Of a stretch of 64,000 bases of DNA, positions 18,349-28,400 are shown piece by piece. Where the stretch lies: the NCBI RefSeq assembly GCF_963677155.1, contig NZ_OY781884.1, positions 3,344,501-3,408,500 of the forward strand, read 5' to 3'. Below the pieces are notes generated by a model. It was not told where the DNA came from. It made no database searches and saw only the letters and a list, made by a program, of their open reading frames with translations. The position numbers and the translations under genes are program-made. Each line of letters begins with the position of its first letter. Positions within the stretch are counted from its first letter, which is position 1. This DNA comes from an uncultured Draconibacterium sp. (GTDB lineage Bacteria > Bacteroidota > Bacteroidia > Bacteroidales > Prolixibacteraceae).

Positions 18349-18582
18349 GTTGCAGCACGTTTTCTGTTTTTGGTTGTACAAATGGCCTGTTTGAAATCCG
18401 AACGGGATTATTGGTTGCGTACCAGTTGTGTATAATACTGCACATTTTAACCCTGGAATTCTACATGTTGAATCAGTGTCGTTATTTTTAGTTGGTTTAT
18501 TATCAGTGTTTTTAGTGGTGTTCTTGTTTTGGAATGGTTTTGTTATTACCGCTAATAGTTATTAATTCTAAAATTTTAAATT

Positions 18583-18768
18583 ATGGATAAGTTAATAGTT
18601 GAAGGAAAATGGAATGTTATTAAAGGAAAACTGAAAGAAAAATACGGTCAGCTAACCGACGACGATTTGGAATATGCTGAGGGAAAAGAAGACCAGTTAC
18701 TTGGTCGCATTCAGGAGTTAACAGGAAAAGCCAGAGAAGAGTTAGTTGATGAAATTAAAAATATGTAA
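18583..18768 (+). CDS. CsbD-family stress-response protein
   Basis: A 61-residue soluble protein. [20 protein letters not shown] followed by a second short helix with [15 protein letters not shown] is the CsbD/YjbJ signature. Members are abundant, disordered-to-helical proteins induced by general stress; the biochemical role is unsettled. The start ATG follows an A/T-rich leader. The lmo0937-like membrane protein follows after two bases, so they form a two-gene unit ending at a strong terminator. Confidence 0.92.
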   Translation: MDKLIVEGKWNVIKGKLKEKYGQLTDDDLEYAEGKEDQLLGRIQELTGKAREELVDEIKNM

Positions 18769-18770
18769 TC

Positions 18771-18917
18771 ATGAGATCATTATTATATATCATAGCAGTA
18801 ATTTTAGTAATAGGCTGGATATTTGGTTTCCTGGTTTATTCGGTAGGAAGTTTAATACACATTTTACTTATTCTGGCCGTTATTTCAATATTGTTGTCGT
18901 TAATTAAAAAACGCTGA
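18771..18917 (+). CDS. lmo0937-type very small membrane protein
   Basis: A 48-residue ORF starting two bases after the CsbD stop. It reads as two membrane helices, SLLYIIAVILVIGWIFGFLV and HILLILAVISILLSL, joined by YSVGSLI and closed by KKR. This matches the lmo0937 family of tiny membrane proteins commonly paired with CsbD. The start is fixed by the close spacing and the lack of other ATGs. Co-transcription with CsbD suggests the same stress induction. Confidence 0.85.
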   Translation: MRSLLYIIAVILVIGWIFGFLVYSVGSLIHILLILAVISILLSLIKKR

Positions 18918-18950
18918 CAAAAAAGATACAAAACACAGATGACACACAAT

Positions 18951-18990
18951 AAAGAAGCTGCAACTTGTACAGGTTGCAGCTTCTTTATTT
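18951..18990. terminator. Bidirectional terminator between the CsbD unit and the YihY gene
   Basis: AAAGAAGCTGCAACTTG and CAGGTTGCAGCTTCTTT form a seventeen-pair stem with one non-Watson-Crick position and a very short loop. A-runs and T-runs flank both sides, so it should work for both the plus-strand small genes and the minus-strand YihY gene. Confidence 0.88.
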
Positions 18991-19055
18991 ATTATAATTT
19001 TAATCTAATAATTCCACTTGGCTTGCTGTGGGATCGCCAATTTTAATAATTTTAT

Positions 19056-19964
19056 TTATTCATCAATAGAGCTGATTTTAAAAGGCTCGGCAAATCTTAA
19101 TGGCTTGTTTTCGTGATTATAAAAACGAGAATACTGATAACTTAGCTGAACCCCGAAATAAAAAATTATCGACACATAATAGATCCAGAGAAGGATAACT
19201 ACGAATGAACTGGCAGCCCCATAAATTACTCCAAGCTGGCTTTTTCCAATAAAAATGCTGATGAGGTATTTGCCAATAAAAAACAATACCGAAGCACAAA
19301 CAGCTGCAAACCAACTTGCTTTCCATTTTACGACAATATCTGGCAGGTAACGGAAAATTAGCATAAATACCAGCGCCGTGATTATTAAGGATGCTCCCAT
19401 CTCAAGGAGATTAAAAAGGGTAATAAACTCAGGGTTGAATGTGGTGGCCAACCAGTCCTGAAAAATACTCATTGATGCATCAAGAATCAGTGAAATAAGC
19501 AATACCAGCCCCAAACTTAAAATAAGTCCGAAAGAGAAAAGGCGGTCTCTTAAAAATTTAAGCACATTTAATTTCAATTTTGATTTTACCCGAATTCGCC
19601 AGATATAGTTAATCGAGTTTTGCATGATGCTAAAAAGTGTGGTTGCCGAAATGAGAAAAATACCTCCTCCGATAAGTGCTCCCAAACCGCTTTTCTCTCC
19701 AATATTATAGTTTTCAATGGCGGTTTGTAAAAGCTGGCTACTATCGCTGCCAATCAGGTTCGAAACCTCGTTAAAAAGTTTCGTCCGAATAACCGCATCG
19801 TTGGTAAACATTCCAAATACCGAAATAATGATAATAAGAATGGGAGCAATGGAGAAAATAGTAAAAAACGATGTAGTGGCTGCCATTCCAACGGGATTGT
19901 TCGCAGCGAAGTTTTTTATTGCCTTCAAAACTATTTTTAGCTGATCTTTGAGTATTCTAATCAT
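19056..19964 (-). CDS. YihY/BrkB-family inner-membrane protein
   Basis: A 302-residue protein with six membrane helices. The start region FAANNPVGMAATTSFFTIFSIAP and the segments GALIGGGIFLISATTLF, INYIWRIRVK and YGAASSFVVILLWIYY are characteristic of the YihY/virulence factor BrkB family, once mis-called ribonuclease BN. The function is unknown; an envelope transport role is suspected. Its ATG overlaps the stop of the upstream AI-2E-family gene (ATGA), so the two are translationally coupled. Confidence 0.92.
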   Translation of the reverse strand: MIRILKDQLKIVLKAIKNFAANNPVGMAATTSFFTIFSIAPILIIIISVFGMFTNDAVIRTKLFNEVSNLIGSDSSQLLQTAIENYNIGEKSGLGALIGGGIFLISATTLFSIMQNSINYIWRIRVKSKLKLNVLKFLRDRLFSFGLILSLGLVLLISLILDASMSIFQDWLATTFNPEFITLFNLLEMGASLIITALVFMLIFRYLPDIVVKWKASWFAAVCASVLFFIGKYLISIFIGKSQLGVIYGAASSFVVILLWIYYVSIIFYFGVQLSYQYSRFYNHENKPLRFAEPFKISSIDE

Positions 19965-21055
19965 TTTTTATTCTTATTTCTTCGTTTAAACAATTTTATT
20001 CTGTGTTTCTCTGTTCCTCGGTCGCTGATAAGAAATGCGTACGGCTGCAGGCTGTCAACTTTTCGCATTATAACTTTCAGCGTTGCCAAAACCGGAATTA
20101 CTACCAACATACCTGCGATTCCCCAAACAATATTGGCAAACAATAAACTAAGAATAATCGCCAATGGGTTAATTTTTATGCTGTTGCCCACAATGTTCGG
20201 TGTAAGCAAATTATTCTCGGCAAACTGAATGATCCAAAAAAGTATCACAACTTTTATCATTGCAGATATTGGATGCGGATCGGTAAATGCAACATACATA
20301 AAGGGAATAAAGCCACCCAGAAATGTTCCGATATAAGGAATAAGGTTGAGCAGGGCAGCCAGAATCCCAAATACCATGGCATGTTTAACCCCAATGATGA
20401 AAAGTCCAAGTGAGTTAAGAACGGCAAGTATGGCAACAACCAGTAATAAGCCACCAAGATATTTGGTTATAACTGTCGATATTTCGCGCAGCACTTGTAG
20501 TGTAACTAATTTTTTTTCATTTGGTGTAATGCGTAAAATGAAGTGAGCTGTTTTGGTGCGGTAAAACAACAAGAAGAACGTAAATACCGGTAAAATACCG
20601 ATTTGAAAAAGAGTGGTGGTGGTGGCCGCAAACAAATTCCCGATTTCCGATTGCCAGGAGGTAATTAAATTATCCACTGCCTGGTTTAGGTAATGATCGG
20701 CAGTTGAGGCATTAATGCCAAGTTTTGTGGTAATTGCACTCTGAACACTCACGCTTTTATTATCAAACTGTTCTTTCACATCGTTAAAATTGATATCAAC
20801 ATTCGAGGCTTTTAACGAAAAAAGTAACGTAATACCACTTATAAAAATAATTACCACCAGCAAAACCATTAAAATGGAAATAGCCCGGTTAACGCCCCAT
20901 CGTTCAATTCGCCAGACAACAGGATAAATCAAATACGAAAAAAACATCGCCAATACCAATGGTATAAGTATGTTTTTTGCCAGTATAATAAAAGCCACAA
21001 GTAGCGAGATAATGATAAGAAAAAGAGCGGTTTTTGTTAATCCTGTTTTATTCAT
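19961..21055 (-). CDS. AI-2E (TqsA/PerM)-family transporter
   Basis: A membrane protein of about 364 residues with seven or eight helices. Typical segments are ILIPLVLAMFFSYLIYPVV near the start, a long periplasmic or cytoplasmic helical region, then VFGILAALLNLIPYIGTFLGG and NLLTPNIVGNSIKINPLAII, the two best conserved blocks of the AI-2E/PerM family. Members export small molecules or exchange Na+/H+; the substrate here is unknown. The frame extends upstream to 21199, but those residues are not membrane-like, and ATG 21055 matches family starts. It is coupled to YihY by an ATGA overlap. Confidence 0.92.
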   Translation of the reverse strand: MNKTGLTKTALFLIIISLLVAFIILAKNILIPLVLAMFFSYLIYPVVWRIERWGVNRAISILMVLLVVIIFISGITLLFSLKASNVDINFNDVKEQFDNKSVSVQSAITTKLGINASTADHYLNQAVDNLITSWQSEIGNLFAATTTTLFQIGILPVFTFFLLFYRTKTAHFILRITPNEKKLVTLQVLREISTVITKYLGGLLLVVAILAVLNSLGLFIIGVKHAMVFGILAALLNLIPYIGTFLGGFIPFMYVAFTDPHPISAMIKVVILFWIIQFAENNLLTPNIVGNSIKINPLAIILSLLFANIVWGIAGMLVVIPVLATLKVIMRKVDSLQPYAFLISDRGTEKHRIKLFKRRNKNKK

Positions 21056-21239
21056 TCCGATGGTATATTTGCAGGATATAGTGTAATAATTGTGCCAGTT
21101 ATCATTATTCTGATCAGGCCTTTTGGCTTGCAAGAACGGTCGGAGAAGAAATAGCATCTGATTACAATGTGTTTTTCCAAATTGGCCGAAATCTGGCAAG
21201 GTATTTTCTGCTTTATCTGTAAATCAAAATGAATAAGTT

Positions 21240-21491
21240 ATGGCAAAAAAGAATAATATTGCACAAGTGAAAAACGAAGAACAATACGAAGCATTACGAG
21301 AGAAGGGATACAGCAAACAAAAGTCTGCAAGAATAGCCAATAGCCCTGATTCCGGAACAAAAGGAGGGGCAAGCAGTAAATACGAAGAACGTACAAAACA
21401 GGAGTTGTACGAAAAAGCCAAACAAGTAGGAATTAAAGGGCGGAGCAAGATGGATAAACAAGAATTAATTGAGGCTTTACGGAATAACTAA
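21240..21491 (+). CDS. Small basic protein with Rho N-terminal-like C-terminal motif
   Basis: An 83-residue soluble, very basic protein. The first half contains YEALREKGYSKQKSARIAN and a glycine-rich linker. The second half, TKQELYEKAKQVGIKGRSKM followed by DKQELIEALRNN, is a helix-extended-loop-helix of the Rho_N/SAP type that can bind nucleic acid. Similar proteins are common stress-associated small genes. It is divergent from the AI-2E-family gene. Confidence 0.78.
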   Translation: MAKKNNIAQVKNEEQYEALREKGYSKQKSARIANSPDSGTKGGASSKYEERTKQELYEKAKQVGIKGRSKMDKQELIEALRNN

Positions 21492-21546
21492 TAGCACCTG
21501 GTTAACTAATAACTGCTGGGCGATAATGTGCCCATTAAAAAATCAC

Positions 21547-22428
21547 CTAAGGAATAGTCATTTCTACACAGCGGGGTAAAATTTCCACATTTACTTGTAG
21601 CGGCTGACCAATAACTTCCCCATCAATTTGTAAAGTCTGTCGCTCGGGATTTTTGATCGTTACCTTTTTGCATTTGTAAGTATCAACAAAATCGAGCGTG
21701 TGAATTTGGCGGGTGTAGAAAGGTACAAGCATCTCCAGAAATTCGGAAACATTTTCTGGGCGCAGAATTACCAACTCAAAATAACCATCGTCAGGTTTCC
21801 CTTCGGGATTGATAACCGCGCCGGTTCCAAATTTCGAGGCGTTGGCTACAACTACCATAAATGCTTTTTGCGAAACTGTATTGTCTTCCAAGGTAATTTC
21901 AAAGGTGGCAGGTTGGGCATTTCCAAACTCTTCAATAAACGATTTGGTATACCCCAACAAGCCCCTGCTGTCGCTTTTTTCGTATGTGCTAATTAGTTGT
22001 GCATTAAATCCTATATCGCTTAAGTGCAGGCAAATGTGCTCATCGTTTATTTGCAACACATCTATTTTTTTCGAGTTTCCTTTTGCCAGCAAGTTCAGGT
22101 TGGCTTCTACGCTTGTTGGCAAGTTAAGCTCAGATGCCATTCCGTTTGCCGATCCCATAGGAAGGATCCCCATTTTGGTCGGTTGATTTATTATCGTTTG
22201 GGCTACCAGGTTAATGGTTCCGTCGCCACCCACGGCTACTACAGTATCGGGTTGTAGCTCTTCTATTTTATCCAGAATTTTTTGTTTATCGTTTTCTCCT
22301 GTAGTATGAAAGAATTTCGTTGCCATATTGCGTTCTTCCATAAAACTGCGGATCTCATCTTGTAAGTCGTCCTTTTTAATATCTCCCGAAATGGGATTTA
22401 TCACGAATAAAAACTTGGCTTTTGGCAT
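21547..22428 (-). CDS. Diacylglycerol/lipid kinase family protein (YegS/DagK type)
   Basis: A 293-residue cytoplasmic kinase of the DAGK catalytic-domain family. FVINPISGD near the start, then VVAVGGDGTINLVAQTI around residues 61-77 and ILPMGSANGMASEL around 90-105, form the nucleotide-binding site. The C-terminal half is the beta-rich lipid-binding domain with GTGAVINPEGKPDDGYFELV. Substrate may be diacylglycerol, ceramide or another lipid alcohol. It overlaps the upstream open frame of the divergent App1 gene only in untranslated sequence. Its neighbour is a phosphatidate phosphatase-like protein, so the pair might cycle a lipid phosphate. Confidence 0.9.
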   Translation of the reverse strand: MPKAKFLFVINPISGDIKKDDLQDEIRSFMEERNMATKFFHTTGENDKQKILDKIEELQPDTVVAVGGDGTINLVAQTIINQPTKMGILPMGSANGMASELNLPTSVEANLNLLAKGNSKKIDVLQINDEHICLHLSDIGFNAQLISTYEKSDSRGLLGYTKSFIEEFGNAQPATFEITLEDNTVSQKAFMVVVANASKFGTGAVINPEGKPDDGYFELVILRPENVSEFLEMLVPFYTRQIHTLDFVDTYKCKKVTIKNPERQTLQIDGEVIGQPLQVNVEILPRCVEMTIP

Positions 22429-22481
22429 ATCTTATGTATTTGTTTTCCTTAAATAGTATAAATTCTGTGCCGAAAATAATT

Positions 22482-23615
22482 ATGACAGACAAAAATGAAA
22501 TGATCGATTATTTTGAGCGGAAAAATAATGGTTTTCTGAAAAAGCTAAAGTTCAGGTTAAAGCATAAACTGGGTTGGCTTGGCGTGCCGCAGGTAGTTCC
22601 TTATCGCGGATTTGGATCTTATGCATTGGGTGAAGTTAGTGTTATCGGAGCATTGTACGAAGATAAAGGACTGGAAAAACCTGAAGGGAAAAACTCCTCG
22701 CGCGAAAATATATTAGCTATGTTAAAACGCTATTCGGGCGATCAGATTCCCGGAGTACGAATAAAAATTCATTTGGGTAACCAACAAAAGCAACAATTAA
22801 CCGAAGAAAACGGTATTTTTAGAGCTAAAATGCAATTGACGGAATTGAACGGCGAAAGGAAGACAAAATGGATTCCTTACCAGGCAGAATTGCTGGATCA
22901 GATTGGGCCTGAAACTAATAAATTCAGGGTGTCGGGTGAAATTTTAATTCCAGGAAACGATGCCTCATTTGGGGTGATTTCAGATATTGACGATACAATA
23001 ATGATCAGCCACAGTACACAAACATTACGGAAATTGCGCTTAATGCTTACCCATAATTCGCGAACCCGGAAACCTTTTCCGGGCGTGGAGGCTTTTTACC
23101 GTGCGTTGCACAAGGGGGCCGATGAAAAGTGTAACAATCCGTTTTTTTACCTGTCGAGCAGCGAATGGAATTTATACGACCTTATCGATGATTTTTGTTT
23201 GTACAACCAACTTCCAAAGGGTGTTTATTTACTTCGCGAAATTAATCCGGGACTTTTAAATTTATGGAAACAGGGTGGTGGAAATCACGAGCATAAATTC
23301 GATAAAATAATTAAACTGTTTAAAACGTATCCCCGGCTCTCGTTTGTGCTGGTGGGAGACAACGGGCAGCACGATCCGGGAATTTATGCCCGGGTGGCAC
23401 GTATATTTCCGCAACGAGTTAAAGCAATCTATATCCGAACCGTGCGGAAAAAGAAAGACCAACACATGAAAAAATTGATTGCAGAAATGGAAGAATTGAA
23501 TGTGCAAATGGTTTTTACTCCCGATACTATTAATGCGGCTCAACATGCGCAAAGTATTAATCTTATTGCCGAATCGGCAATTAAACCAATTATTGAGAAC
23601 AGTTTTACAGATTAA
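22482..23615 (+). CDS. App1-family (DUF2183) phosphatidate phosphatase-like protein
   Basis: A protein of about 377 residues of the App1/DUF2183 family, related to the yeast actin patch phosphatidate phosphatase. The HAD-type catalytic motif is SDIDDTIM, followed by FYLSSSEWNLYDLI and the late motif FVLVGDNGQHDPGIYA, so all acidic catalytic positions are present. There is no signal peptide. The frame starts at 22422, but ATG 22482 is preferred because the extra residues are hydrophobic and would overlap the divergent lipid kinase start. TamA follows after 28 bases on the same strand. Confidence 0.87.
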   Translation: MTDKNEMIDYFERKNNGFLKKLKFRLKHKLGWLGVPQVVPYRGFGSYALGEVSVIGALYEDKGLEKPEGKNSSRENILAMLKRYSGDQIPGVRIKIHLGNQQKQQLTEENGIFRAKMQLTELNGERKTKWIPYQAELLDQIGPETNKFRVSGEILIPGNDASFGVISDIDDTIMISHSTQTLRKLRLMLTHNSRTRKPFPGVEAFYRALHKGADEKCNNPFFYLSSSEWNLYDLIDDFCLYNQLPKGVYLLREINPGLLNLWKQGGGNHEHKFDKIIKLFKTYPRLSFVLVGDNGQHDPGIYARVARIFPQRVKAIYIRTVRKKKDQHMKKLIAEMEELNVQMVFTPDTINAAQHAQSINLIAESAIKPIIENSFTD

Positions 23616-23643
23616 GGTGTTTCATGTTTGCCATGTATTAATT

Positions 23644-25479
23644 ATGATCAAAAAAATTACCTATATATTCTTCGTATCAGTAGTCCTGCAACTATTTGGC
23701 TTAAGCTTAAAAGCCCAGGAAAATTACGAAATCAGAAAGATAAGTTTCAAAGGAAACCGATCGTTGGAAACCAGCTATTTGCTCGATAAAATGGTGATTG
23801 ACGAAGTATCGTTTCTCGAGAAACTGTTAACCGACAACGAACCTTCGTTGTTTAGCCGCGAGTTACTGGAGTTGGATTTGGAACGTCTTAGAAAAACCTA
23901 TCAGAGCGAAGGTTTTGTAAAGGCACAGGTAAGGCTCGATTCATTAAAAGTTAATGACCAAAAGCAAACCGTAAAGCTTAATTTTATTATCGATGAGGGC
24001 GAACCGTACACGATTGATACAGTAATCTTAAAACTGAACAAAAACAATCCACAAATAAACATCGACTCTATTGCCGACCGAAATATCCGAAAACTTTCGT
24101 TGAGGCAATCAAAGCGATTCAGCGATGAGGCCTTGAAGGAAGACAAGGCCGCTATCCGAAATATATTTTTAGATATGAGCTATGCTTATGTTGATGTTGA
24201 TTACGAAATTCAGCTGGATACCGCACAGCAACTGGCCGGAATTACTTATGTAATAAAACCTGGGCCTGTTAGTCATTTTGGCGAAACAACCGTAAGGGGA
24301 AATGAGCATGTTGATGAGGATTTCATACGGAAGCAGTTTAACTACCGGGAAGGTGAAGAATACAATAAATCTTTTGTCGATAAAACACGCGAGTCTTTAT
24401 ATCACTTGCAGCTTTTTAGTGTGGTTTCGGTACTTCCGCAAAAAGAAAAAACAACATTACTCGACCCTATTCCCGTGAATTTATACATTGAAGAAGCGCC
24501 GCGAATTAACACCGAGTTTGGTGCCGGTTACGGAACCGAAGATAAATTCCGCGCTTTTGTCGATTTTACTTATTTGGGATTTTTGGGGGCTGCCCGGCGA
24601 ATTAATATTTATGCAAAACATTCGGCAATAGAGCCGTATTATTTAAGTATGAAATGGACGCAGCCACAGGTTTTCGATAAAAAGGGAACGATTTCTATCA
24701 ACCCATTTCTGAAAAGTAATAAAGAACCAGGTTACGAAACGCGTACCTACGGATTAAATCTGCCTTTAACTTATCGTTTTAGTAAAGAGCTTAATGCTAC
24801 ATTTACTTATTATTACGAGAAAGTGAAGCAGCAAATCGAGGAGGGTGATCCTGAGTTTCCCGATCCTGAGGATGAGAATTATCTCTACAATAAGTCAGGG
24901 GTGTTGCTTAGTTCGGTTTTTGCAACAGCCCATCCGAAATTTTCGCCTGAAGAAGGGGTTAATTTGTCGATGGGAATGAAGCTGAACGGTTATAAATTTG
25001 GTGGCGATTTTAGTTACTTGCGTGTTTGGGGCGACTTCCGAACCTATCAAAAAATTGATGATCTGGTATTGGCATTTCGAGGCATGATCGGAGGAATTCA
25101 TTCTTCTGACGACAGTGGCTTTATTCCTGTTGAAGATCGTTTTTATTCGGGAGGTAGCAACTCAATACGTGGTTGGAGCCGCTCCGATTTAGGGCCAAAA
25201 CGTGAAAGCGGAACGCCTTTGGGGGGGAAAAGTATTTTGGAGGGAAATGCAGAACTACGGTATCCGCTTTTTTGGCGCTTAAGTGGCGTGGCATTTATTG
25301 AAGGCGGTAATGTATGGGAGAAAGCTTTTAGCTATAAAATAAATGAACTGGCTTATGCTGCCGGTGGTGGTTTGCGTGTTGATACTCCAATTGGTCCGGT
25401 GCGTTTTGATGTTGGACTACCCTTGTGGAACGAGAAAAAAAGCCCGCAGTTTTTTATCAGTGTCGGGCAGGCATTTTAA
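23644..25479 (+). CDS. TamA/BamA-family Omp85 outer-membrane protein
   Basis: About 611 residues. A signal peptide (MIKKITYIFFVSVVLQLFG, cleaved near LKAQ) is followed by POTRA repeats (about 25-330; e.g. EIRKISFKGNRSLETSYLL and VSHFGETTVRGNEHVDEDFI) and an Omp85 beta-barrel of sixteen strands. The barrel holds the conserved YSGGSNSIRGWSRSDLGP loop near residue 505 and ends in an aromatic residue (VGQAF). It should sit in the outer membrane and pair with TamB. The frame runs back into the App1 gene, but the start at 23644 is fixed by the signal peptide. Confidence 0.92.
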   Translation: MIKKITYIFFVSVVLQLFGLSLKAQENYEIRKISFKGNRSLETSYLLDKMVIDEVSFLEKLLTDNEPSLFSRELLELDLERLRKTYQSEGFVKAQVRLDSLKVNDQKQTVKLNFIIDEGEPYTIDTVILKLNKNNPQINIDSIADRNIRKLSLRQSKRFSDEALKEDKAAIRNIFLDMSYAYVDVDYEIQLDTAQQLAGITYVIKPGPVSHFGETTVRGNEHVDEDFIRKQFNYREGEEYNKSFVDKTRESLYHLQLFSVVSVLPQKEKTTLLDPIPVNLYIEEAPRINTEFGAGYGTEDKFRAFVDFTYLGFLGAARRINIYAKHSAIEPYYLSMKWTQPQVFDKKGTISINPFLKSNKEPGYETRTYGLNLPLTYRFSKELNATFTYYYEKVKQQIEEGDPEFPDPEDENYLYNKSGVLLSSVFATAHPKFSPEEGVNLSMGMKLNGYKFGGDFSYLRVWGDFRTYQKIDDLVLAFRGMIGGIHSSDDSGFIPVEDRFYSGGSNSIRGWSRSDLGPKRESGTPLGGKSILEGNAELRYPLFWRLSGVAFIEGGNVWEKAFSYKINELAYAAGGGLRVDTPIGPVRFDVGLPLWNEKKSPQFFISVGQAF

Positions 25480-25487
25480 GAAAAAGA

Positions 25488-28400
25488 ATGAAAAGAATAG
25501 TTCGGAAAATATTGCTTGTTATAGCCTGGTTGCTGGCCGGTATAATTATTTTACTGTTCATCTCCGGTTTGCTGATTCAAACACAGCCGGTGAAAAACAA
25601 AATCTCGCGTTTGGTCACAAAACAGGCTGAGCGAGTTTTTAATGGGGAATTGACGATTGGAAAACTAAGTGGGAATTTTTTCTCTCATTTGGCTTTAGAG
25701 GACGTACTCTGGGTATACCGCGAAGATACTTTTGTTTACATTAACTCTGTGGCTGTATCATACCGTTTGTGGCCGTTAACCAACGGCGAGTTACAATTAA
25801 CAACGGCCAGTATAAACTCGCCATACGTTTATCTTCAGCAACAAAAAGATTCTACCTGGAATTTCAGTTCATTACTAAAGAAACAAACCGAAACTTCTTC
25901 AGATACAACGTCTTATACAGGTGATTTTCGATTGCTTTCATCTAATTTCCAGATTAACAAAGGCCGGGTTCAGATTCATGCACTCGATTCTCTTATTCCT
26001 GATGAAATAGAAAATATAAAAATGGAAGCAAATGGCACTTATTCTGCCAACGAGCAAACATTAAATTTAAAGCGTTTTGCTCTGCAAACACAGCGTCCTG
26101 ATTTTGATTTACGCGAATTAAGTTTTGCGGTAAGCCGAGATAATGAAACGATTACGCTTAACAATTTCCATTTAAAGACAGCACAAAATGAATTAAATGC
26201 TAACGCCAAATACGCAAATGAGGCAACAACCGAAATTATGGCTGAAATGCAAACCGAACCCATAAATGGTAACGAGTTTGAGTTTTTGTTGCCGCAATTA
26301 GATCTTCCTGCTCATCCGGAAATTGATTTCAAAGTAAATTCTGCACAAAATGCTGTGAAGGCAACACTTTTTGTTCGGGATAAAGAGCAGCAGATTAACC
26401 TCAACATTAATTCACCTAACCTGCTTCAGTTTATTAATAACAGTGATAAAACAACCTTGAAATACAAAATTTCAGGGAATGTAGAGAATATAAACCTTGC
26501 GCACTGGATTGGAAATCCGGAGTTGGATCACACAATAAATGGCGGCTTGCAAATTGATGGAAATGGAATAGATCTGAAAACTGCCGATATTAAGGTAGAC
26601 GGAGATTTTTTGGATTGTTTTTTTGCGCAAACGCCGGTGGAGAAGATTCGTATGACGCTCCGAATGAACCGGGGAGACCTTTCCGGGGAAATTGATGCAA
26701 GAGGAAATTTTGGAGCGATTACCGTTTTGCCGGAAATAAAAAGTCTTTTGGAGCGTCCAGGATACAAAATGCAACTGGTAACAAAGAACTTAAATCTGGC
26801 GCCTTTGTTGGGTAACGATTCGTTAAAATCGGACATCAACTTAAGGGCTAATTTGAGTGGGGAAGGTTTTGATCCTGAAATGTTGCAAGCTCGTGCAAAG
26901 TTGAATTTGAGCCAATCAACTTTTGCAGGGTATACTTTAGATTCTTTGGCGGGGCAGGTAAAATACCGCCAACAAAATATTGTAATCGATTCGCTTTGGG
27001 CAAAAGCAAAATCGCTGCATTTAACGGCTTCAGGAAACTATAATTTAGTTGGAAGTTCAGATCTTCAGTTGTTCGCAGATTTTGATGATGTTGAGGCATT
27101 TTCGGCCTTTATTCCTATAGATAGTGTCTACGGAGAGGGAACTGTAAATGCGCAACTTTCGGGTAAGCCGGATTCGCTTTCGCTGGATGCAACTGTTGAA
27201 TTGCAAAATGCCGGATTTTCAGATATATCAACCGATAAACTTGTGGTTGATGCTACGGGGCAACTTACTTCCAACGATACCACTTTTGAAGCTACCGCGC
27301 ACGCAGAAAATTTTAAAGCCGGAAGTTTTGAATTGGATAGTATTCGTACGTTTGCAAATTATTTTGTTGATTCATTGCAGCTTGATATGCAGGCCAATGG
27401 CAACGAACTCCAAACGAAACTGAAATCGGAAATCTCACTTGACAAGGTGATAAAGATTGCACTTTCGGAGTGGAGTTTGGATTTTAAGAATCAACATCTG
27501 CAATTGGCAGAATCTCCGGCGGTACTCGAATTAGATTCGCTGGAATACCGGCTAAGTAATCTGAAAATGGTTTCCGATAAGTCCGATTCTGCGCAGTACA
27601 TAAAAGCAGGTGGAGTGTTTTCGCAGTATGCCGACGAAGATTTTCAGTTTGAAATTGCCAATGTAAATATTGTTGGTTTGTTGGAGAGTCTGGGGATGGA
27701 CACCGATGTCTCAGGGAAAATGAATGCTGAAGTAACGTTACTTGGAACAGCCATGGCGCCAGAGTTACATGGAAGTTTGAGTATTGATGACGCGCGGGCT
27801 TATGGCTATGCGTTTAATGATTTTGGAGGTACGTTTAATCTGATAAACGACCGTTTGGACTTTGAGGCACAGATTGTTCCACCCGATACCGGCTTATTTG
27901 AAATTAACGCCGAAATTCCTCTGGCAGCCCGTTTCGATAGCATGAGTTTTTTTGTAGATTCAAATGCTAGCATAAGTGGAGAATTAGCAGTTAAGCACTT
28001 TCCTTTGTCGGCAATGCAATTTTTAGATGAGTCTGAAAAAGTAGAAGGATTTTTAGATGGGCAGGTAAACGTGGGGGGAACGTTCGAATCTCCTCAGCCT
28101 GATGGAGATCTGAGCTTGAGAAATGCCGAAATTCTCATCCCAAAATATGGAATTGAATACAAAAATATTGTACTCGATCTTCATTTCTCGGAAGAAGCTG
28201 CCCGGCTCGATTCGTTTTTTATAAAAACAGACGATGGCAACCTGAAAGCCAGTGGTACCGTAGATTTTGGATCTGCCATTTATAACGGGAAAATCAAGCA
28301 GTCGGAAGTAAATATTCACTTCAACGATTTTAACCCGGTTGATCACCGGCAGTTTAATATGGAAGTATCAGGCGATGCCAGCTTAAAAGTCAAAGGAGGG

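Noticed and set aside
21080..21098. TGGCACAATTATTACA (minus strand) before the AI-2E-family gene as a sigma-54 promoter
   Set aside because: Spacing is right, but the -12 GC reads AC, so an essential base is missing.
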